A stretch of 10,334 nt of DNA from Methanobacteriota archaeon (lineage in GTDB: Archaea; Thermoplasmatota; Thermoplasmata; RBG-16-68-12): NCBI GenBank assembly GCA_005878415.1, contig VBMM01000070.1, positions 1 through 10,334 of the forward strand, in the 5' to 3' direction. Below the pieces are notes generated by a model. The model did not search any database, was not told the DNA's origin, and saw only the letters and a program-made list of their open reading frames with translations. The translations under genes and the position numbers were made by a program. Of the stretch, positions 5,229-10,334 are shown one piece after another; positions within the stretch are counted from its first letter, which is position 1, and each line of letters starts with the position of its first letter.

Positions 5229-8200
5229 TCAACCGCTCGGAGGCCGCGCCCGCCGCTTTCTCCGAAACAGGATGAACGTTACGGCACCCGCCACTGTGGC
5301 GACTGCTGCTCCGACCGCGTAGAGTACGATAATCGGCGTGGACGAAAACTGAATGGCGATTGAGACTGGTTCTCCATGCACCGCAAGATTGCCCGATACA
5401 GGGCTCGCGCCATATCCGCCGGGGCCGGTGACCACGAAAGAGTAGCTCCCGTTCATCTCTGAGTACGCAATCGAAGTCTCGTTCGAGCTCTGCGATACGC
5501 CGTTTAGAGTGACGGACCAGGAAGTCCCGGGCGGAAGCCCGGTTTGGGTGAAGACGACCTGGAAGGTCACGCGGGAGAACGTCACGGTCTGCGTGACCGG
5601 CGAGTCTTCGACGATGAACGTACCGGCGGCGGACGCGTAACGCTTGTCCACCGTAGCCGGCATAAACGCGTACCACCCAGTCTGTTCCGTGAACGTGATC
5701 GTGGCCGACGTAGAAGCGAAAGACTCACCGTTTGTGAGATTGATCCACCAGGGCGTATCGGCGGGGAGGCCGGTTTCGCCGAGCGTTACCGTTTGATGGG
5801 TAGGCGAGAACATCACGGTCTGCGTCACGGCCGCCCCATCCACCGTGACCTCGCCGGAACGAGGCGACGCCACGTACCCGGGAACCTCCTCCACTGTGAA
5901 CGCATAGGTGCCGTTCCGTCTGGGGAACGTGATCTCGGGACCGGTCGAGCTGGCCGACGTCCCGTCTAGAGTTACGGACCACAGGGTCCCGTCCGGGAGG
6001 CCTTGCTCCGCGAACGAGACGTTGAAGGATTTTGCCCGCGACAGAATCGAGACCGTCCCGCTGACAGGGTTGCTTACGTAGATGGAGTCAGCATCCGAGT
6101 CGTATGCAACCCAGAAGGGATCGCCGCCCACCTGGACGGTGTCAACGATGCGCTTCGTCACGTCGGAGATCACACTGACCGTGTTCGAACCGGAATTCGT
6201 GACAAAGATCTCTCCCGTCCGATTGTTGTACGCGACGCCGAGGGGCCGCGTCCCCACCGGAATGTTCGCAACGACCCGATTCGTCGCGTCGGAGATCACC
6301 CGCACGTCGTCCGAGTTCACGTTCGCGAAGTAGATCGCCCCGTTCCGGTCGTCGTACGCGAGGCTGACCGGACCGCCTCCCACGAACAGGGAGATCGTTG
6401 CAACGATGGTGTTGGTTTCGTCAGAGATGACGCTGATCGTATCCGCCCCCTGGTCCGTGACGAAGATTTCCCCCTTCCCGCTGTCGTAGGCGACGCCCCA
6501 CGGGCTGCTCCCCGTAGGAAGAGGAATTGTCGCGACGACGGTGTTTGTCTGCACTGAGATAACGCTCACGATGTCCCGGAAACCGTCCGCGACGAAAATC
6601 TCCCCCTTGCCCGCATCGTAGGCGATGCCCAACGGATTGGCCTGCAATGGGATTGTCGCGACGACGGTGTTCGTTGCGTCCGAGATCACGTTGATGTTGC
6701 CGTCGCCATAGTTCCCGACGAAAACTTCTCCTCGACCACTAGCGTAAGCGATCGCGCGCGGATGGTATCCGGTTGAGATGTTTGTCAGGAAGGTGTTCGT
6801 CGTGTCCGAGAGGACGCTGACCGTGTCCGAAAAGAAATTTGCGAAGAAGACCTCCCCTTTCCCGGCGTCGTATGCCAGACCCCAGGGATGGTCGACCACG
6901 CCAATGGTCGCGACAACCGTGTTAGACACGTCGGAGATTACGCTGATTGGGTAGGAACTGACGAAGAGTTCTGACTTCGCGGCATCGTACGCCACGCCAA
7001 AGGGATTATTCCCCACGGGGATGCTCGCAACGACCGTGTTGGTCGCATCCGAGATCACGCTGACCGTGTTCGAATTCGAGTTCGCAACGAAAACTTCCCC
7101 CTTCCCGGCGTCGTAGGCGAGGCCCCAAGGCCGGCTATCTACCGGGATACTCGCCACGACGCTGTTCGTCGCGTCGGAGATTACGCTCACGGTGTTCGAG
7201 ATATAGTTTGTGACAAAGACTTCGCCTTTGCCTGCGTCATAGGCTACGCCCTGAGGACTGCTCCCGACCGGGAGTCCGATCGTCGCGATCACTGTGTGCG
7301 TCTCGTCGGAAATCACACTGACGGTATTTGAGCCGTAGTTCGCAACAAAGACCTCCCCTTTGCCGGCGTCATAGGCTACGCCCTGAGGACTGCTCCCGAC
7401 CGGGAGTCCTACCGTCGCGATCACTGTGTGCGTCACCCCAGAAATGACGCTGACAGCGTCCGGGTAATACGGGTTGTAATTCGTCATGTAGACCTCGCTT
7501 TTCCCGGTGTCGTAGGTGGCGTCCAGAGGCGACCATCCATTTGCCCCGAGAAAGTTTCCATGCATCAGCGTGTTGTTCAGGAGGACGAGGGTATGCGCGA
7601 CCTCCCAGGCACTCGACGGAGGCGGTGCGGGGGGCAGATTCGTCACTTCGACCGATCCCTGGCTCTCTCCCTCGGCGTTGACCGCGCTCACCTGGTAGTA
7701 GTACCGAACGCCGGCCGTCGCTCCGAGGTCGTCGTACGTGAGGACGTTCCCGACTTCCGCGTAGAAGGATTCGGTCCCCGGGCTCGTCCCGCGGTAGATC
7801 CGATACGCCGAGACCGGGGAGCCCCCTTCGTCGATTGGAGGTTTCCAGTCCAACGTGACGGCGCCGTTGCGGTTTGTCGGCCGGACATTCGTGGGCGGTG
7901 TCGGAGGAGTCAGCAGCCGACCCCACCAAGTGTCGTCGTAGGCGAACAGGACGGAACGGCCGGCCCGGATGTCGAAGGCCATCGCGGTGCCTCTCAGAGT
8001 CGAGGGCGTCGCGCCACCGCTGACGTTCGTCCAGGCGTTCGATCCGACGTCGTAGAGCCAAGTTTCCCCGCGACCTTGGACGATCACGCGATCCATGCGA
8101 GAATCGTATGCCATTGTACTCCGGTCGTCGACCGACGGGCTGACGGCAGGCATCATGTTGGTCCACGTGTTCGTGTTGAAGTCGTACGCCCACGTCTCAT

Positions 8201-9866
8201 TGTGTCCCGAGACCCCCGTCGAGCCCCCGAACAGGATCGTGCGGTTCGACTGCGAATCGTGTGCCATTAGATACCCACTGCCCGGCGGCGGCCGTACCCC
8301 TTCGCCGGGAGTCATGTTGGTCCACGTGTTCGTGTTGAAGTCGTAGGCCCATGTGTCGTTGACCCACGGGAACGGTATGATTCCGGTTTCTCCGCCGAAA
8401 AGGATGACCTTGCGCGATTCCGAGTCGTAGGCCATCGCGGCCGATCGTCGCGGAGAGGGGGAACCCGAAGGTTGCAGGATGGTCCAAGCGTTCAGCCCGA
8501 AATCGTAGGCCCACGTGGCCCCCTGACTGAACAGGATCGTCAGGTTCGCGGCGGAGTCGTACGCCATCGCGGGAGCTTCCGTGAACGTCCCCACCGGCTT
8601 GGATGACGGGTCCATGAACGTCCACGCGTTCGAGGCAAGATCGTGGGCCCATGTCTCGCTCCATCCCAATGGCGTGACGCCGCCGAAGAGAATGACCCGG
8701 TCGGAGTGCACGTCGTACGCCATGACCGGCGCCCCTGCGCCTGTGGGCCGGTCCGGATCGACCCGGGTCCAGAGGTTCGTTCCCGATTCGTACGCCCAGA
8801 TCTCGTGACCGAGTCCGGCCGCGTTGCCGCTGCCGCCGTAGAGGATCGTGCGGTTCGACGGGACGTGGAACGCCATCGTATGTGCATAGCGTCCCGTCGG
8901 CGCCATTGCGGGTCCGAGCATCGACCATGTGTTCAACATGAAGTCGTACGACCACGTTTCGCCGTTCACTCCGGTCGCCGCGAACCCTCCAAACAGGACG
9001 ATTCGATCCGATCCGACGTCGTAGTCCATCGCGTGCCGGTATCGCCACGATGGCTTCGTGGTGGGATTCCGATTCGTCCACGTGTTCGTATTGAAGTCGT
9101 AGGCCCACGTCTCGTCGCTCCCGGAACTCGCCTGGCCGCCGAAGAGGATTATCCGGTCGGCACGAGAGTCGTAGGCCATCGCGTGTCCCCATCTCGGCGA
9201 GGGACGCTGCGCCTCGCCCGCGGTCATGTTCGTCCAGTGGTTCGCGCTGAGATCGTACGCCCACGTCTCGCTGGCTCCCCGAAACGGCGCCCCGAACAGG
9301 ATAGCCCGGCCGGATTCCGGGTCGTACGCCATCGCCCCGGAGAGACCGGGAGGTGGCGCGAGCGGCGGGCTCATGTTCGTCCAAGTGTCAGCCTGGGGGC
9401 TGTACGTCCAAGTTTCTGGACTCGCGGCTCCCCCTACGTCCCCGCCATAGAGGAGGACCCGATCCGCCCGCGAATCGTAGACAGACAGGTGACCCTGGCG
9501 GGCGGAGGGACCGTTGAACCCCTGCATCCGGGTCCATTGATTGTTGTCGAGATAATATGCCCAGGTCTCGTTGCTAAGCGCGCCGTCCCATCCGCCGAAC
9601 AGGATGAAGCGGTCCGACAGCGAGTCGTAGACCATCGTGTGCCCATTTCGGCCCGAAGGACACTGGCATGGGTTCGTCCACGTGTACACCGACCCGGGAG
9701 GGATATCGACGGGGCTGAGAGCCGGAGATCGGTCGGCCTGCCTAGGCCGCACGGCGGTCCATCGGGACGCGATCGAATCGGTTCCGACTGCGGTGAGGAC
9801 CGAAGTGGAGAGGAGCGAAACGACGAGGACGAGAGCAATCCACCGCAGTGTCGCACCCTCCTGCAT
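5229..9866 (-). CDS. Giant secreted, membrane-anchored kelch/FN3/YVTN beta-propeller surface protein
   Basis: 1545 residues. Order: Sec-type signal (Arg9, hydrophobic 10-27); 12 kelch blades, about 76-652, with core MAYDSxxDRxILFGG then ETWAYDxxxNxWTNM; fibronectin III domain, about 654-745; 12 YVTN-type blades, about 779-1276, with core GVAYDAGKGEVFVAN then TVSVISDATNTVVATI; three domains of exactly 77 residues (1279-1355, 1356-1432, 1433-1509) starting near E/Q-x-G-L-P-x-x-T-x-W; a membrane helix (1512-1534) and basic RRKRRARPPSG tail. The body is therefore outside the cell with a C-terminal anchor. There are at least 15 N-x-S/T sequons. Cys67 and Cys69 are the only cysteines I see. Such propellers usually bind proteins or sugars; no catalytic residues are recognisable, so adhesion or cell-envelope structure is inference. 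ATG 9866 is preferred over TTG 9884 because it is about 28 bp from the TATA box. Confidence 0.93.
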   Translation of the reverse strand: MQEGATLRWIALVLVVSLLSTSVLTAVGTDSIASRWTAVRPRQADRSPALSPVDIPPGSVYTWTNPCQCPSGRNGHTMVYDSLSDRFILFGGWDGALSNETWAYYLDNNQWTRMQGFNGPSARQGHLSVYDSRADRVLLYGGDVGGAASPETWTYSPQADTWTNMSPPLAPPPGLSGAMAYDPESGRAILFGAPFRGASETWAYDLSANHWTNMTAGEAQRPSPRWGHAMAYDSRADRIILFGGQASSGSDETWAYDFNTNTWTNRNPTTKPSWRYRHAMDYDVGSDRIVLFGGFAATGVNGETWSYDFMLNTWSMLGPAMAPTGRYAHTMAFHVPSNRTILYGGSGNAAGLGHEIWAYESGTNLWTRVDPDRPTGAGAPVMAYDVHSDRVILFGGVTPLGWSETWAHDLASNAWTFMDPSSKPVGTFTEAPAMAYDSAANLTILFSQGATWAYDFGLNAWTILQPSGSPSPRRSAAMAYDSESRKVILFGGETGIIPFPWVNDTWAYDFNTNTWTNMTPGEGVRPPPGSGYLMAHDSQSNRTILFGGSTGVSGHNETWAYDFNTNTWTNMMPAVSPSVDDRSTMAYDSRMDRVIVQGRGETWLYDVGSNAWTNVSGGATPSTLRGTAMAFDIRAGRSVLFAYDDTWWGRLLTPPTPPTNVRPTNRNGAVTLDWKPPIDEGGSPVSAYRIYRGTSPGTESFYAEVGNVLTYDDLGATAGVRYYYQVSAVNAEGESQGSVEVTNLPPAPPPSSAWEVAHTLVLLNNTLMHGNFLGANGWSPLDATYDTGKSEVYMTNYNPYYPDAVSVISGVTHTVIATVGLPVGSSPQGVAYDAGKGEVFVANYGSNTVSVISDETHTVIATIGLPVGSSPQGVAYDAGKGEVFVTNYISNTVSVISDATNSVVASIPVDSRPWGLAYDAGKGEVFVANSNSNTVSVISDATNTVVASIPVGNNPFGVAYDAAKSELFVSSYPISVISDVSNTVVATIGVVDHPWGLAYDAGKGEVFFANFFSDTVSVLSDTTNTFLTNISTGYHPRAIAYASGRGEVFVGNYGDGNINVISDATNTVVATIPLQANPLGIAYDAGKGEIFVADGFRDIVSVISVQTNTVVATIPLPTGSSPWGVAYDSGKGEIFVTDQGADTISVISDETNTIVATISLFVGGGPVSLAYDDRNGAIYFANVNSDDVRVISDATNRVVANIPVGTRPLGVAYNNRTGEIFVTNSGSNTVSVISDVTKRIVDTVQVGGDPFWVAYDSDADSIYVSNPVSGTVSILSRAKSFNVSFAEQGLPDGTLWSVTLDGTSASSTGPEITFPRRNGTYAFTVEEVPGYVASPRSGEVTVDGAAVTQTVMFSPTHQTVTLGETGLPADTPWWINLTNGESFASTSATITFTEQTGWYAFMPATVDKRYASAAGTFIVEDSPVTQTVTFSRVTFQVVFTQTGLPPGTSWSVTLNGVSQSSNETSIAYSEMNGSYSFVVTGPGGYGASPVSGNLAVHGEPVSIAIQFSSTPIIVLYAVGAAVATVAGAVTFILFRRKRRARPPSG
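7225..7302. repeat. Near-identical tandem DNA repeat, copy A (YVTN blades)
   Basis: This 78-bp stretch matches 7357-7434 with 3 mismatches; 44 bp (7234-7277) are identical. The offset is 132 bp, exactly 44 codons or one propeller blade, so the reading frame is kept. It codes for the junction around SSPQGVAYDAGKGEVFV. Confidence 0.9.
7357..7434. repeat. Near-identical tandem DNA repeat, copy B (YVTN blades)
   Basis: Partner of 7225-7302 (75 of 78 bases equal; identical core at 7366-7409). Other YVTN blades in the gene are much less alike at the DNA level, so this pair reflects a recent duplication or gene conversion between adjacent blades. Confidence 0.9.
8153..8186. repeat. 34-bp direct repeat in kelch blades, copy A
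   Basis: Identical over 34 bases to 8312-8345, one blade (159 bp, 53 codons) away. On the coding strand it spells YDFNTNTWTNM, the closing strand of a kelch blade. A similar but imperfect copy lies near 9075-9105. Confidence 0.9.
8312..8345. repeat. 34-bp direct repeat in kelch blades, copy B
   Basis: Identical partner of 8153-8186. Its distance of 53 codons keeps the frame. It marks the tenth blade as a recent copy of the ninth, or conversion between them. Confidence 0.9.
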
Positions 9867-9890
9867 AGGAGTGTATTCCCCCAAAAGGTA

Positions 9891-9898
9891 CTATAAAG
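9891..9898 (-). promoter_or_regulatory. TATA box of the surface-protein gene
   Basis: CTTTATAG on the minus strand, centred about 28 bp upstream of the ATG at 9866. This predicts a leaderless or nearly leaderless mRNA and argues against the TTG at 9884, which lies too close to the box to be transcribed. Confidence 0.65.
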
Positions 9899-10244
9899 TT
9901 CGTACCGGGGAAGAAATGCGTGCGACTAAGCCTGGTTCTGCCGAGGATCTAGGGCCGCCGTTCCCCTTCACGGCGGCCTGGTCACGAGCGACGCTACAGC
10001 CGGCGAATCGGCGCAGGAGGCCACGCGGACGCCTTGAAGGTGGAGGAGAATATCGAGCGAAGACGGATTCAGGTCCGCGACACCCGGAGGTCTGGCCGCC
10101 CCGAAACCATCGCAAAGGGCCTGAATTTCAATTCCTCAATATTCTCCAAACTCTTGAGATTCCGTTCGCGACCTCGAGTTCCTTGACGACATCCTCGACC
10201 CGGACTTCGACGCGCCGCCGCGGTGAGACCCGTAGACCGACCTC
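9899..10244. other. Gene-free intergenic stretch between divergent genes
   Basis: About 345 bp lie between the TATA boxes of the surface-protein gene (-) and the VOC gene (+). Short open frames on both strands have no recognisable content or plausible starts. It contains the hairpin at 9953-9978 and an AT-richer patch near 10125-10150. On the minus strand 10130-10230 there is a brief run of coding-like codons (ending VEDVVKELEVANGIS) with no usable start, possibly a gene remnant. I see no tRNA or att site. Confidence 0.5.
9953..9978. repeat. Strong GC-rich hairpin
   Basis: GGCCGCCGT (9953-9961) and ACGGCGGCC (9970-9978) form a perfect 9-bp stem with an 8-nt loop, and one G-U pair can extend it. 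It lies about 55 bp upstream of the surface-gene TATA box and not at the 3' end of any recognised gene. It could be a regulatory site, a remnant terminator or a structured RNA. Confidence 0.5.
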
Positions 10245-10251
10245 CTATATC
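10245..10251 (+). promoter_or_regulatory. TATA-like box for the VOC gene
   Basis: CTATATC is centred about 26 bp upstream of the ATG at 10273, the typical archaeal TATA-to-start distance for leaderless genes. It favours that ATG over the in-frame ATG at 10258. Confidence 0.5.
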
Positions 10252-10272
10252 GCGGAAATGCATCCCGGTCGC

Positions 10273-10334
10273 ATGGCGGCGCGAACGAGTCGGGCCCGTG
10301 TCACGGGAATCGGGGGCATCTTCTTCAAGTCGAA
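10273..10334 (+). CDS. VOC (glyoxalase/bleomycin resistance/dioxygenase superfamily) protein, N-terminal start
   Basis: Only 20 codons are present before the right edge. The residues RARVTGIGGIFFKS match the opening strand of VOC-superfamily proteins of the type that begins T-G-I-G-G-(V/I)-F-F-K-(S/A) and continues with a D-x-x-x-L-x-x-W-Y segment, which is outside this window. VOC proteins are small beta-alpha-beta-beta-beta metal-binding folds that act as glyoxalases, dioxygenases or drug-binding proteins; the metal ligands are beyond the edge, so the reaction is unknown. The ATG at 10273 is preferred over the one at 10258 because of the TATA box at 10245-10251. The gene is divergent from the surface-protein gene with a long gap between them. 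The family call rests on a short stretch. Confidence 0.65.
   Translation, partial: MAARTSRARVTGIGGIFFKS

Noticed and set aside
5011..5676. N-terminal extension of the CBR1-like SDR in the same open frame
   Set aside because: It overlaps the 3' part of the surface-protein gene and has no SDR character; the ATG at 5010 gives the normal SDR length.
5229..9866. CRISPR-like array, because of regular spaced repeats
   Set aside because: Repeats are imperfect, in frame, spaced by whole codons and encode propeller blades; there are no unique spacers or cas genes.
7428..9896. Long open frames on the plus strand opposite the kelch region
   Set aside because: They mirror the repeat pattern of the kelch gene with Arg/Val-rich sequence; antisense shadows of repeated codons.
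9891..10263. Two short minus-strand open frames (64 and 74 codons)
   Set aside because: One runs into the surface-gene TATA box and the other starts opposite the VOC promoter; neither has a recognisable domain, plausible promoter or coding-like composition throughout.
1..10334. Defence island, integrated element or biosynthetic cluster
   Set aside because: No nuclease, helicase, recombinase, transposase, tRNA att site or core biosynthetic enzyme is visible.

Overview
The window looks archaeal, most likely from a high-GC uncultured Thermoplasmata-type euryarchaeon. This is inference. It rests on AT-rich TATA-like boxes about 25-30 bp upstream of start codons with almost no leader (at 974-982, 9891-9898 and 10245-10251), the near absence of Shine-Dalgarno sequences, a winged-helix regulator of an archaeal type, and a giant surface protein with a Sec signal, beta-propellers and one C-terminal membrane anchor. 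There is no rRNA, tRNA, CRISPR array, transposase or recognisable defence cassette.

Left part (1-1337). The 3' end of a TMEM175-like channel gene (+) faces a winged-helix regulator gene (-) across a hairpin-rich gap. The regulator is divergent from a small basic protein gene (+). The two share a 66-bp intergenic region with an AT-rich TATA-like element and a palindrome over the regulator start codon that could be an autoregulatory operator.

Middle part (1335-5010). All clear genes are on the minus strand: a TetA/DHA1-like MFS exporter, a small TfoX-N domain protein, and two NAD(P)-dependent oxidoreductases (a CBR1-like SDR followed 64 bp later by an NmrA-like/atypical SDR). The oxidoreductases may form a two-gene unit. 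A small Cys-containing protein on the plus strand (3183-3512) is less certain. This looks like metabolic, stress and efflux housekeeping; no shared pathway can be shown.

Right part (5229-9866). One 1545-residue gene fills almost half the window. It encodes a signal peptide, 12 kelch blades, a fibronectin III domain, 12 YVTN-type blades, three tandem domains of exactly 77 residues each, a transmembrane helix and a basic tail. It is the most striking object here: a modular external protein that appears to have grown by blade duplication, one of them recent enough to leave a 78-bp near-identical DNA repeat. Upstream is a roughly 345-bp stretch without a convincing gene, then a TATA box and the first 20 codons of a VOC (glyoxalase/dioxygenase superfamily) protein running off the right edge.

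No complete novel multi-gene system is evident. The points most worth following are the surface protein, the regulator operator, the structured gap at 311-501 and the small Cys protein.
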